Source: an uncultured Prevotella sp.
GTDB lineage: Bacteria > Bacteroidota > Bacteroidia > Bacteroidales > Bacteroidaceae
Assembly: GCA_905210845.1 (NCBI GenBank)
Contig: CAJLYG010000015.1
Span: forward strand, 1 to 31,090
Direction: 5' to 3'
DNA length: 31,090 bases
Positions 7,886 to 16,027 of this stretch are shown piece after piece. The notes below the pieces were generated by a model. It was not told the origin of the DNA. It made no database searches and saw only the letters and a list, made by a program, of their open reading frames with translations. How positions within the stretch are numbered: position 1 is the first letter of the stretch; the number at the start of each line of letters is the position of its first letter. The translations under genes were made by a program, and so were the position numbers.

Positions 7886-7916
7886 TTTGAATTATCGCTA
7901 AAATATAGTATTTTTG
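7886..7916 (+). promoter_or_regulatory. Bacteroidetes-type promoter of frdCAB
   Basis: TTTG (7886-7889), a 19-bp spacer, then TATTTTTG (7909-7916) exactly match the Bacteroidetes sigma-ABfr consensus TTTG-N19-21-TAnnTTTG. The predicted transcript has a leader of about 125 nt before frdC. Confidence 0.75.
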
Positions 7917-7927
7917 CATTCACAATG

Positions 7928-7966
7928 AAGGGGGAGTCATACCTATTTTAAGGTATATTTTCCCTT
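7928..7966 (+). promoter_or_regulatory. Structured leader hairpin upstream of frdC
   Basis: An outer stem (7928-7935 with 7959-7966, eight pairs including two G-U wobbles in the plus-strand RNA) encloses an inner perfect 5-bp stem, TACCT (7940-7944) with AGGTA (7951-7955). No T-run follows, so it is not an obvious terminator. It lies just after the predicted transcription start and may influence RNA stability or translation. It matches no riboswitch class that I know. Confidence 0.35.
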
Positions 7967-8045
7967 TAAAGGTGTAGGATCACAATCGTTCGTAACAAAG
8001 TCGTTAATATATTCTAACAGTTAAATAATTAAAAATCAATCATTT

Positions 8046-8726
8046 ATGTGGTTAATCAATTCACCTATTGGTAGAAAAGTGGTAATGTCGTTAACCGGCA
8101 TTTGCCTTATTCTTTTCTTGACGTTCCACTGTTGTATGAACATTGTTGCGTTCTTTTCGGGGACAGGCTACAACGAGGTTTGCGAGTTCTTGGGCTCCAA
8201 TTGGTATGCCGTTGTTGGCACACTGGCATTGGCGTTCCTAGCATGCTGCCATATCGTTTATGCTTTTATCCTGACTGCGCAAAACCGTCGTGCACGTGGT
8301 GATGAGCGTTATGCAGTCACATCCCGTCGTCCAGAAGTAAGTTGGGCTTCTCAGAACATGTTGGTACTTGGCCTGATCATCCTGTTGGGCTTGATCCTTC
8401 ACTTGTACAATTTCTGGTCACACATGATGTTGGCCGATCTTATCGGAAACACAGGCTTGGCTTATGGTCCTGCAGACGGTATCAGTTGGATTAAGGATAC
8501 TTTCAGTAATCCTGTCTTTTCTATTCTTTATCTGATTTGGATGTGTGCCATCTGGTTCCATCTCTCTCATGGATTCTGGAGTGCCATGCAGACTCTTGGG
8601 TGGAGTGGCAAAATCTGGTTGAAGAGATGGCAGTGCATAGGCATCGTATACGTTACAATTCTCATGGCCATCTTTGCATTCCTGGTTATCTCCTTCTGGG
8701 CAGGGTTTGCTCCTGGTCTCCATTAA
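8046..8726 (+). CDS. frdC: Fumarate reductase/succinate dehydrogenase cytochrome b subunit
   Basis: Inner-membrane diheme anchor of quinol:fumarate reductase. It passes electrons from menaquinol to FrdB. At 226 aa it has about five membrane segments, with histidines in helical positions expected of heme ligands: His28 (LTFHCCMN), His69 (CCHIVYAF), His119 (LILHLYNFW) and His172/His175 (WFHLSHGFW). This is the single-anchor type known from Wolinella and Bacteroides, not the two-subunit E. coli type. It is the first gene of frdCAB, 32 bp before frdA, with its own consensus promoter. The enzyme can run in either direction, but in this group it is expected to make succinate during anaerobic growth. 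Confidence 0.95.
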   Translation: MWLINSPIGRKVVMSLTGICLILFLTFHCCMNIVAFFSGTGYNEVCEFLGSNWYAVVGTLALAFLACCHIVYAFILTAQNRRARGDERYAVTSRRPEVSWASQNMLVLGLIILLGLILHLYNFWSHMMLADLIGNTGLAYGPADGISWIKDTFSNPVFSILYLIWMCAIWFHLSHGFWSAMQTLGWSGKIWLKRWQCIGIVYVTILMAIFAFLVISFWAGFAPGLH

Positions 8727-8758
8727 TTTAAACAATAATTTTGTAAACGATTAAGATT

Positions 8759-10726
8759 ATGTCACAGTTAGATTCAAGAATTCCAGAAGGCCCACTGGCC
8801 GAGAAATGGACTAATTATAAAGCTCACCAGAAACTGGTTAACCCAGCTAATAAGCGGAAGCTCGACATCATCGTTGTGGGGACCGGTCTGGCTGGTGCCA
8901 GTGCTGCTGCTTCCTTAGGTGAAATGGGTTTCCATGTTATCAATTTCTGCATTCAGGATTCGCCACGTCGTGCACATTCTATTGCCGCACAAGGAGGTAT
9001 CAATGCGGCGAAGAATTATCAGAACGATGGCGATTCCGTGTACCGCTTGTTCTATGATACGATCAAGGGTGGTGATTACCGTGCCAGAGAGGCAAATGTA
9101 TATCGCTTGGCAGAGGTGAGCGCCAATATTATTGATCAGTGTGTGGCACAGGGCGTTCCTTTTGCCCGCGAATATGGTGGTATGCTTGCTAACCGTTCTT
9201 TTGGTGGCGTTCAAGTTTGCCGTACTTTTTATGCGAAAGGCCAGACGGGTCAGCAGCTTCTTCTCGGGGCTTATTCTTCCTTGATGAAAGAGGTACATCA
9301 TGGTACGGTTGAATTGCATACCCGTACAGAGATGGAAGATCTCGTAGTGATCGATGGACGTGCTCGTGGTATTATCGCTAAAAATCTGATTACAGGAAAG
9401 TTGGAGCGTTATTCAGCTCATGCAGTTTGTATTGCTACCGGCGGTTACGGAAATACTTATTTCTTGTCAACAAATGCCATGGGTTGCAACTGCACGGCTG
9501 CCCTACAGTGTTATCGTAAGGGTGCCTATTTTGCAAATCCTTGTTATGTGCAGATCCACCCAACTTGTATTCCAGTACACGGTGACAAACAGTCGAAACT
9601 GACTTTGATGTCAGAGTCCTTGCGTAATGATGGTCGTATATGGGTTCCTAAAAAACTTGAAGATGCCAAAGCCCTTCAGGAAGGCAAACTGCAGGGTCGT
9701 GATATCCCAGAGGAGGATCGCGACTATTATTTGGAGCGTCGTTATCCTGCATTTGGTAACTTGGTTCCCCGTGACGTTGCGTCACGTGCTGCTAAGGAGC
9801 GTACGGATAAAGGCTATGGCGTTAACAATACTGGCTTGGCAGTATTCCTTGATTTCTCAGAGGCTTTCCAACGTTTAGGACGTGACGTCGTTGACCAGCG
9901 CTATGGTAACCTCTTTGATATGTATCAGGAGATCACAGACGTGGATCCGCATGAAAATCCAATGATGATCTTCCCTGCAATCCACTATACAATGGGTGGT
10001 ATTTGGGTTGATTACGAGTTGATGACTACCATCAAAGGTCTGTTCGCATTGGGAGAGTGTAATTTCTCTGACCACGGGGCTAACCGTTTGGGCGCATCTG
10101 CACTGATGCAAGGCTTGAGCGACGGCTATTTTGTCATCCCTTACACCATGCAGAATTATCTGAGCGATCAGATTACAGTTCCTCGCTTCTCAACGGATCT
10201 TCCTGAGTTCGATGAGGCAGAGAAGAACGTGCAGGCAGAGATCGACCGTATCTATAATATCCAGAACAAGCAACAGGATAAGAGCAAACTGAAGAGTGTC
10301 GATTCTATCCATAAAGAGCTCTATCATATTATGTGGGACTATGTTGGAATGGCACGCAACGAAGCTGGATTGAAGAAAGCCTTGAGTATGTTAAAGGATG
10401 TTCGGGAGCAATTCAATACTTGCGTTCGTATTCCGGGTGCGAAAGAAGGTCTTAACGTGGAACTTGACAAGGCAATCCATCTGCGTGATTTCATCACTAT
10501 GGGTGAACTGATTGCTTATGATGCACTGAACCGTAATGAAAGTTGTGGTGGTCACTTCCGTGAGGAGTCTCAAACCGAAGAAGGGGAAGCTAAGCGGGAT
10601 GATGAAAACTATATGTATGTAGCTTGCTGGGAGTATCAGGGTTCTGACGACGTGGCTCCTAAACTTTATAAGGAGCCTCTGGACTATCAGTATATTAAGG
10701 TACAGGTTCGTAACTACAAGAAGTAA
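8759..10726 (+). CDS. frdA: Fumarate reductase/succinate dehydrogenase flavoprotein subunit
   Basis: Catalytic subunit on the cytoplasmic face of the membrane, converting fumarate to succinate. At 655 aa it has the length of the Bacteroidetes form. The FAD-binding fold is [18 protein letters not shown] (residues 37-54). The block [15 protein letters not shown] carries the histidine (His73) expected to bind FAD covalently. Substrate-side motifs include [26 protein letters not shown] and [12 protein letters not shown]. It lies between frdC and frdB with gaps of 32 and 20 bp, a typical operon arrangement. Confidence 0.97.
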   Translation: MSQLDSRIPEGPLAEKWTNYKAHQKLVNPANKRKLDIIVVGTGLAGASAAASLGEMGFHVINFCIQDSPRRAHSIAAQGGINAAKNYQNDGDSVYRLFYDTIKGGDYRAREANVYRLAEVSANIIDQCVAQGVPFAREYGGMLANRSFGGVQVCRTFYAKGQTGQQLLLGAYSSLMKEVHHGTVELHTRTEMEDLVVIDGRARGIIAKNLITGKLERYSAHAVCIATGGYGNTYFLSTNAMGCNCTAALQCYRKGAYFANPCYVQIHPTCIPVHGDKQSKLTLMSESLRNDGRIWVPKKLEDAKALQEGKLQGRDIPEEDRDYYLERRYPAFGNLVPRDVASRAAKERTDKGYGVNNTGLAVFLDFSEAFQRLGRDVVDQRYGNLFDMYQEITDVDPHENPMMIFPAIHYTMGGIWVDYELMTTIKGLFALGECNFSDHGANRLGASALMQGLSDGYFVIPYTMQNYLSDQITVPRFSTDLPEFDEAEKNVQAEIDRIYNIQNKQQDKSKLKSVDSIHKELYHIMWDYVGMARNEAGLKKALSMLKDVREQFNTCVRIPGAKEGLNVELDKAIHLRDFITMGELIAYDALNRNESCGGHFREESQTEEGEAKRDDENYMYVACWEYQGSDDVAPKLYKEPLDYQYIKVQVRNYKK

Positions 10727-10746
10727 TTTTTAAATCAGATTAAGAA

Positions 10747-11502
10747 ATGGATACAAATATAAGTTTCACGCTTAAAGTATGGCGTCAGAAGGGACCTCAG
10801 GAAAAGGGTCACTTTGATACATTTGAGATGAAGGATATTCCTGGTGATACTTCTTTCCTCGAAATGTTGGATATCCTGAATGAGCAGTTGATTGAGGAGG
10901 GCAAAGAGCCCTTCGTGTTCGACCATGATTGCCGTGAGGGTATTTGCGGTATGTGCTCACTTTATATCAATGGGAATCCTCATGGACCAGCACAAGGAGC
11001 TACTACCTGTCAGCTCTATATGCGCCGTTTTAAAGATGGTGACGTGATTACCGTTGAGCCTTGGCGTTCAGCAGCTTTTCCTGTAATAAGGGATTGTATG
11101 GTCGATCGTTCTGCTTTTGACAAGATCATTGCAGCCGGTGGGTACACATCTGTACGTACTGGTCAGGCTCAGGACGCTAATGCGATCCTGATCCCCAAAG
11201 AGAAGGCAGATGAGGCCATGGACTGTGCTACCTGCATCGGTTGTGGCGCTTGCGTGGCAGCATGCAAGAATGGATCTGCGATGTTGTTCGTAAGCTCTAA
11301 GGTTAGTCAGCTCGCATTGTTACCACAAGGTCGTCCTGAAGCCGCCCGTCGGGCTAAGGCTATGGTAGCCAAGATGGAGGAATTGGGCTTTGGCAATTGT
11401 ACCAATACACGTGCTTGTGAGGCCGAATGCCCGAAAAACGAAAGTATTGCCAATATAGCTCGCTTGAACCGTGAGTTCATCAAGGCAAAATTGAATGATT
11501 AA
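10747..11502 (+). CDS. frdB: Fumarate reductase/succinate dehydrogenase iron-sulfur subunit
   Basis: Electron-transfer subunit linking FrdC heme to FrdA flavin. All three clusters can be assigned by spacing: [2Fe-2S] by Cys62, Cys67, Cys70 and Cys88; [4Fe-4S] by Cys163, Cys166, Cys169 and Cys228 (followed by Pro); [3Fe-4S] by Cys173, Cys218 and Cys224. The spacing matches that of E. coli FrdB. At 251 aa the length is standard. It is the last gene of the operon and ends 27 bp before a strong intrinsic terminator. Confidence 0.97.
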   Translation: MDTNISFTLKVWRQKGPQEKGHFDTFEMKDIPGDTSFLEMLDILNEQLIEEGKEPFVFDHDCREGICGMCSLYINGNPHGPAQGATTCQLYMRRFKDGDVITVEPWRSAAFPVIRDCMVDRSAFDKIIAAGGYTSVRTGQAQDANAILIPKEKADEAMDCATCIGCGACVAACKNGSAMLFVSSKVSQLALLPQGRPEAARRAKAMVAKMEELGFGNCTNTRACEAECPKNESIANIARLNREFIKAKLND

Positions 11503-11529
11503 GTTATAGAGTATAATCCTAAAGAAAAG

Positions 11530-11565
11530 GAGGGTGTATCAAATTCTGATGCATCCTCTTTTTTT
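11530..11565 (+). terminator. Intrinsic terminator of frdCAB
   Basis: GAGGGTGTATCA (11530-11541) pairs with TGATGCATCCTC (11547-11558) with two G-U wobbles and a 5-nt loop, followed by seven Ts. The arms, including the wobble positions, are the same as those of the deoC terminator at the left edge of the window. Confidence 0.9.
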
Positions 11566-11720
11566 GTGCCATGTATCGCATTTTCATGGGTTCGCTTACG
11601 CGCACCTTTTCTTGACATGGCTGAGCTCAAACAAGCTTGGCTCTGCTCATTTGGCTTATCGATAATGTCCCATTTCAATTTATATCATGATCAGTATATG
11701 AATAAAAGCTGAGCTATCAT

Positions 11721-11744
11721 GCAAAATTCTCTCGAGAATTTTGC
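11721..11744. repeat. Palindrome A with CTCTCGAG core
   Basis: An 11-bp arm (GCAAAATTCTC), a 2-bp spacer (TC), and the reverse-complement arm (GAGAATTTTGC) make a perfect 24-bp dyad. Its 18-bp core AAATTCTCTCGAGAATTT is the exact reverse complement of the core of palindrome B at 11788-11807. Confidence 0.8.
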
Positions 11745-11787
11745 CCAATCGTGGCGGTTTTGCACATTAAAAGGATAGGTGTCACCA

Positions 11788-11807
11788 TAAATTCTCGAGA
11801 GAATTTA
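11788..11807. repeat. Palindrome B, inverted copy of palindrome A
   Basis: A 9-bp arm (TAAATTCTC), a 2-bp spacer (GA) and the reverse-complement arm (GAGAATTTA). It lies 43 bp after palindrome A, and its 18-bp core is the exact reverse complement of A's core, so the two form an inverted pair. Confidence 0.8.
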
Positions 11808-11829
11808 GCAAAAGATGTGCTTTTTCTGT

Positions 11830-11907
11830 CAACCTTTGACAACCTTTGACAACCTCAAATCAGGTTGCAAGCCCGATGTGCAAAGGGTTTTGACAACCTG
11901 TCAACCT
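11830..11907. repeat. Cluster of CAACCT direct repeats with 10-bp period
   Basis: CAACCTTTGA is tandemly repeated at 11830-11839 and 11840-11849, and a third partial copy, CAACCT, follows at 11850-11855. Its inverse AGGTTG (11862-11867) forms a 6-bp hairpin with the third copy. Two more AACCT copies lie at 11895-11899 and 11903-11907. The period is about one helical turn, as expected for sites that place bound proteins on the same face of DNA. Confidence 0.75.
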
Positions 11908-12064
11908 ATAGAAGAAAAAATCTCTAGTGTAAATAGAAGAAATTTGTGTGTGTTTCCTTGGCCTGCGCTTGTGACGGTTATTAAGAAAATACGTCGTATA
12001 AAGGCATTGCAGTCCAGCATTTCTGGAAATAAAGACAGAGATCTTTGTTTTTTTTTTTTGTTTG

Positions 12065-12095
12065 TTTGAGGTATTTCTTTTTTTTATTAAATTTG
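12065..12095 (+). promoter_or_regulatory. Consensus promoter with start codon at the initiation point
   Basis: TTTG (12065-12068), a 19-bp spacer and TAAATTTG (12088-12095) match the Bacteroidetes consensus in full. The ATG of the next gene begins only five bases after the last G, so the mRNA is predicted to be leaderless or nearly so. A long T tract lies just upstream. Confidence 0.7.
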
Positions 12096-12099
12096 CATT

Positions 12100-13221
12100 A
12101 TGAAACCTGCCATTCATTTTCGACATGTCCTATTAGGCATTCTTGCTATTAGTTTTACACAGGCTTCTGCGCAAACTTATGCTCCGAAACGATATCCTAA
12201 TATCGGTGTGGGAGTCGTGCGTCATGGTAATGACTCCTTGCGGACTGCTTTCTTCAATCTTGGTTTGTTTTCCAATACAGATACTTTGAAAGGCGTTCAA
12301 TTAGGAGCGATATCAGGTATGACGAGTGCTACAGCTTCTGGGTTAAATGTCGGTGGACTTTTTGCGTTTTCTGGAACGGAACTGAATGGCGTTCAGATAA
12401 CAACCGGGATAGGCTCTGTGGGAGGCAGAGTGCGTGGCGTGCAAATATCGGGCATTTCCAGTATCGCACATCATGCAGAAGGGTTACAAGTAGCAGGATT
12501 CTCAAATATCTGTACATCATCTTTAGCTGGAGTCCAGGTGAGTGGAGTGTCAAATATCTCGGTAGGTGTTAAAGGAGGAGCCCAAGTGGCAGCTATTGCC
12601 AATATTTGCTCTTCAACCATGCGAGGCATTCAGATCGCTGCCTATAATTATGCAGATTCTCTGAACGGTTCCCAGGTGGGATTCTTGAATGTGTGTATTT
12701 CTCATCCCCGTGGCGTTCAGGTAGGCATTATTAATTATAGTCGTGATACCATTGCTCATAAGATAGGGCTGGTTAACATCAATCCCAAGACAAAAATAGA
12801 TGTCTTGGTGTATGGCGGTACCAGTACGAAACTTAATTTCGCATTTCGGTATCGGAATCGTTCTACTTATAATATCGTGGGCGTTGGTACCCATTTTATG
12901 GGTATTGACCAAAAGTTTTCCGGAGCACTTTTCTATCGGGTTGGACAATACTTTAATTTGACACCTAAATGGTGCCTTAGTGGAGACTTGGGTTACTATC
13001 ACGTAGAGACATTCTTGAAGGATAATGCCACAAAGCCTAAGCGACTGTTCTCGTTGCAGGCTCGTATTAACGTGGACTATGCCTTTAATCATTATTTGGG
13101 TGCATTCCTCTCTGGCGGTTATGGTGACACACGCTATTATTACCATTGGCATTCCTATCGTCATCGCTTTATTTTAGAAGGGGGGCTTGCCATCAGATTT
13201 CAAAGGAGTAAGACGAGATGA
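12100..13221 (+). CDS. LA_2272-type surface repeat protein
   Basis: Exported protein of 373 aa. A Sec signal peptide (MKPAIHFRHVLLGILAISFT, cleaved after about ASAQ at residue 25) is followed by about ten degenerate repeats of 15-20 residues between residues 63 and 225. Each repeat centres on a pattern like GVQI(S/A)G..NI (GVQLGAIS, GVQITTGI, GVQISGIS, GLQVAGFS, GVQVSGVS, GIQIAAYN, GVQVGIIN). The alternating hydrophobic and glycine pattern suggests a stacked beta structure. The last 140 residues look like paired outer-membrane beta strands (FRYRNRSTYNIVGVGTHF, LSGDLGYYHVETF, YLGAFLSGGYGDTRYYY). The family label is from memory. The function is not known. It overlaps the next gene by four bases (ATGA), so translation is probably coupled. 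Confidence 0.8.
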   Translation: MKPAIHFRHVLLGILAISFTQASAQTYAPKRYPNIGVGVVRHGNDSLRTAFFNLGLFSNTDTLKGVQLGAISGMTSATASGLNVGGLFAFSGTELNGVQITTGIGSVGGRVRGVQISGISSIAHHAEGLQVAGFSNICTSSLAGVQVSGVSNISVGVKGGAQVAAIANICSSTMRGIQIAAYNYADSLNGSQVGFLNVCISHPRGVQVGIINYSRDTIAHKIGLVNINPKTKIDVLVYGGTSTKLNFAFRYRNRSTYNIVGVGTHFMGIDQKFSGALFYRVGQYFNLTPKWCLSGDLGYYHVETFLKDNATKPKRLFSLQARINVDYAFNHYLGAFLSGGYGDTRYYYHWHSYRHRFILEGGLAIRFQRSKTR

Positions 13222-14714
13222 GCAAAAGACAGATGATTCTTATGATTGTGGCGATACTGCCCTGCATGGCATTTTCTCAGCAAGACACAGCTTTTACGAA
13301 CAGGTTGATGAGGATGGCAGCTGACTCTATCTATGCCTATAACCGCCCAGAATTACAAGAGAAGCATCCTTGGAAAGCAGCAGCAGAAGCTACGGGCATT
13401 AACGTATTCGTACATTGCTTTGATCGCTTTGTCATGAATCAGGAATTTGCCCAAGTGAATTTGCATACGATCCATCATAATTTCAAGAATGGATTCGTTT
13501 GGGATAATGACCAGTTCTCTACGAATCTGTTTGCTCACCCTTACCATGGAAACCTTTATTATAACTCGGCTCGTGCATGTGGATTGAACTTTTGGGAATC
13601 TGCACCTTACGCTCTCTGCGGTAGTTTAGAATGGGAGTTCTGTGGCGAAAAGGAACCACCAGCCATTAATGACTTATTGGCGACTACTTTCGGAGGAATC
13701 TGCATTGGTGAGATTGCTTATCGCATTAGTAGTTTGCTATTAGATGATCGTACCCATGGATGGAATCGTTTCATTCGTGAGGCAGGGGCTACTGCAATCA
13801 GCCCGATGAGAGGATTCAATCGCATCATCAGTGGGGATGCTTGGAGAATCCGGAACAAATATTATAAATACCATGATTATGATCGATTCCCGATAGATTT
13901 CTCTATGTCCATGGGCGTGAGATATCTGGCAGATGACGGTGCCCTATTTCGTGGTGAGGCTAATCCTTTTGTCAACATCTATCTTTGCTATGGCGATCCC
14001 TTTAATGAGGAAGAAAAGAAACCATATGACTTCTTTGATGTAGAGGCAACGGTAGGATTTTCAGCAAATCAGCCTCTTATCAATGGCTTGCATATCCTGG
14101 GACGTGTATGGGGGGCTCCTGTATTTATAGGGAATACGGTTACGGCTGAGTTCGGTGTTTTCCAGCACTTCAATTACTATGATTCTAAGCCTGTAAAAGA
14201 TGGTAGCAATCAAACTCCTTACCGGATTTCCGAGGCAGCAGCTTTTGGTCCAGGGTTGATCTTGTCCCTTCCTGAAGTGGGGGTGTTGAGTCGGTTGGAG
14301 CAAAGGATTTTCATCAGCGGAATATTACTTGGAGGAACCAAGAGCGACTATTATAATGTGATCGATCGTGACTATAATATGGGAAGTGGTTATTCCATTA
14401 AGACAAAAACCCATATGGAGTTTCGAAATTTCGGGCGTTTTATCCTTCATGCGCAATACTATCGTATTTACACATGGAAAGGATATGAGGGAAAGGACCT
14501 GTCTACCATTGATCCTTTGTACTTGAATGCCCAAGGTGATAAAGGGAATGCAGAGCTGTTTGTCCTTAACCCTATTTGGGAGTCTGACCTTCGTGGCCCG
14601 CTTAGTTTCTTGGCATCAGGATCCTATTTCATAAGGAATACTCGGTATGCTTATCATGATGATGTCCATGCCAATACCTTTGAGGTCAGAGTAGGTTTGA
14701 CCTATCATTTTTAA
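13218..14714 (+). CDS. DUF3943 domain envelope protein
   Basis: Exported protein of 498 aa with a signal peptide (MSKRQMILMIVAILPCMAFS, then QQDTAF). The DUF3943 signature is visible at about residues 90-150 (NDQFSTNLFAHPYHGNLYY, FWESAPYALCGSLEWE) and continues with NDLLATTFGGICIGEIAYR. The C-terminal half has alternating aromatic strands and ends in FEVRVGLTYHF, the aromatic C-terminus typical of outer-membrane beta-barrels. The molecular role of the family is unknown. It shares an ATGA overlap with the LA_2272-type gene, and its stop is 5 bp before the methyltransferase gene, so three genes probably form one transcript. Confidence 0.88.
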   Translation: MSKRQMILMIVAILPCMAFSQQDTAFTNRLMRMAADSIYAYNRPELQEKHPWKAAAEATGINVFVHCFDRFVMNQEFAQVNLHTIHHNFKNGFVWDNDQFSTNLFAHPYHGNLYYNSARACGLNFWESAPYALCGSLEWEFCGEKEPPAINDLLATTFGGICIGEIAYRISSLLLDDRTHGWNRFIREAGATAISPMRGFNRIISGDAWRIRNKYYKYHDYDRFPIDFSMSMGVRYLADDGALFRGEANPFVNIYLCYGDPFNEEEKKPYDFFDVEATVGFSANQPLINGLHILGRVWGAPVFIGNTVTAEFGVFQHFNYYDSKPVKDGSNQTPYRISEAAAFGPGLILSLPEVGVLSRLEQRIFISGILLGGTKSDYYNVIDRDYNMGSGYSIKTKTHMEFRNFGRFILHAQYYRIYTWKGYEGKDLSTIDPLYLNAQGDKGNAELFVLNPIWESDLRGPLSFLASGSYFIRNTRYAYHDDVHANTFEVRVGLTYHF

Positions 14715-14719
14715 TCGAT

Positions 14720-15946
14720 ATGGCAGAAATGATGAATCAGGCCACTATGGATTTCATCCATGAACATCGGCATGAGAATGTTCAGAAACTGGCTTTTCTG
14801 GGTTCAAGGTTCCCGGATGTAGACTTACAATATGCCCTTGAACAGATAGATGGTTGGCAGAGAGCATGTGTCAAGATCCCGTTGTGGGCGTCTACGGAAG
14901 GGATTATTTACCCTCCTCATCTATCCATGGAACAGTGCTCTTCGCAGTTTACGGCAAGCTATAAAGCACAAGTGGCAAAGAGATGGGTTGGAGACCAGAA
15001 CGGTATGAAATGGGTTGACCTAACCGGTGGTTTCGGAGTTGATTTCTCTTTGATGGCCTTGCAATTTCCCTTTTCACAGTCTATTTATGTAGAGAAACAA
15101 GACGAACTTTGTCGAGTTGCACGGCATAATTTCTCTTTGTTAGGGGTTCATGCTGATATCGTATGTGGAGATGGCGTAGACTATCTTCATCATCTTTCCC
15201 ATGTCTCATTGCTCTTTTTAGATCCTGCTCGTAGGGATGCGTATGGGGGAAAGACAGTAGCGATTGAGGACTGTACCCCCGATGTGCTGCAGATCAAGGA
15301 AGAACTTTTATCTAAGGCTGATGTTGTTCTCTTGAAGTTGTCTCCCATGTTGGATTGGCATCAGGCTCTGACAGACTTAGGCGAAGATCATGTCAGGGAA
15401 CTGCATATCGTGTCAAAGGATAACGAGTGTAAGGAATTGCTGTTTGTCCTCTCTGCTGTGCCAGGAGATCCCATGAAGGTATTTTGCGTGAATGGCGATC
15501 AGCAGATGCAAGTAGAATCATCATCAGATGCACTTATCTCCTATGTGGGAGAGGGACAAATGCTGGACGTTGATTATCGGGAGAACAAACTTTATCTTTA
15601 TGAACCGAATGCCTCTATCATGAAAGCGGGATGCTTTGGCACATTGTGCCATCGGTATGGCGTGAAGGCAGTTGGAAGGAATTCACACCTTTTTGTTTCT
15701 GATTCCATGATACCGGATTTTCCGGGTCGTAGTTTTCAGGTCAGATCGGTATTTACTTTAAATAAGAAGTCATTGAAAACGGCTTTGAGAGGCATAGATG
15801 CAGCCAATATTGCTATCCGCAACTTTCCTCTATCCGTATCTGCACTTAGAAAGCGGCTTAAATTGAAAGACGGTGGCGACTATTATCTATTTGGAACCAC
15901 CCTCTACCCACATGATCATGTTTTGATTCTTTGCAAGAAATCGTAA
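14720..15946 (+). CDS. Class I SAM-dependent methyltransferase, THUMP-like
   Basis: Predicted cytosolic methyltransferase of 408 aa. An N-terminal helical part of about 90 residues is followed by a Rossmann methyltransferase core with the SAM-binding motif WVDLTGGFGVDFSLMA (about residues 98-113), an acidic end-of-strand residue in YVEKQDEL, the GDGVDYL segment, and LLFLDPARRD at motif IV. The C-terminal third probably corresponds to the THUMP-like domain that accompanies this family in Bacteroidetes, which would suggest an RNA substrate; the substrate cannot be read from the sequence. Alternative ATG codons lie within the first ten codons. It follows the DUF3943 gene by 5 bp. Confidence 0.85.
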   Translation: MAEMMNQATMDFIHEHRHENVQKLAFLGSRFPDVDLQYALEQIDGWQRACVKIPLWASTEGIIYPPHLSMEQCSSQFTASYKAQVAKRWVGDQNGMKWVDLTGGFGVDFSLMALQFPFSQSIYVEKQDELCRVARHNFSLLGVHADIVCGDGVDYLHHLSHVSLLFLDPARRDAYGGKTVAIEDCTPDVLQIKEELLSKADVVLLKLSPMLDWHQALTDLGEDHVRELHIVSKDNECKELLFVLSAVPGDPMKVFCVNGDQQMQVESSSDALISYVGEGQMLDVDYRENKLYLYEPNASIMKAGCFGTLCHRYGVKAVGRNSHLFVSDSMIPDFPGRSFQVRSVFTLNKKSLKTALRGIDAANIAIRNFPLSVSALRKRLKLKDGGDYYLFGTTLYPHDHVLILCKKS

Positions 15947-15951
15947 AAAAC

Positions 15952-15974
15952 TGCACAAAATTTGGTGTTGTGCA
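15952..15974 (+). terminator. Hairpin between methyltransferase gene and next promoter
   Basis: TGCACAA (15952-15958) and TTGTGCA (15968-15974) form a perfect 7-bp stem with a 9-nt loop, six bases after the methyltransferase stop. The following bases (TGATTTTCT) are a weak T-run. The loop contains the TTTG of the next promoter, so this element could equally be an operator over that promoter. Confidence 0.45.
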
Positions 15975-15992
15975 TGATTTTCTATATCTTTG
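15961..15992 (+). promoter_or_regulatory. Consensus promoter of the GNAT-like gene and parE
   Basis: TTTG (15961-15964), a 20-bp spacer and TATCTTTG (15985-15992) match the Bacteroidetes consensus in full. The first codon is 35 bases downstream. Confidence 0.7.
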
Positions 15993-16027
15993 CATGTTTA
16001 TTAAAGCATTAATCAATTGATTTATCA

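Larger units (their letters stand above)
11566..12060. other. Gene-free stretch between frdB and the LA_2272-type gene
   Basis: Almost 500 bp without a credible gene. The open frames here (an 84-aa one on plus and an 88-aa one on minus) are low-complexity, overlap each other and carry no recognisable pattern. The stretch contains two related palindromes and a set of short direct repeats (listed separately), then a run of T residues before the next promoter. No tRNA or known small RNA fold was recognised. Confidence 0.7.

Noticed and set aside
11815..12126. Two overlapping frames of 84 and 88 codons in the repeat-bearing gap
   Set aside because: Low-complexity, Lys/Phe-rich translations driven by T and A tracts; the minus-strand frame also overlaps the promoter and signal peptide of the next gene.
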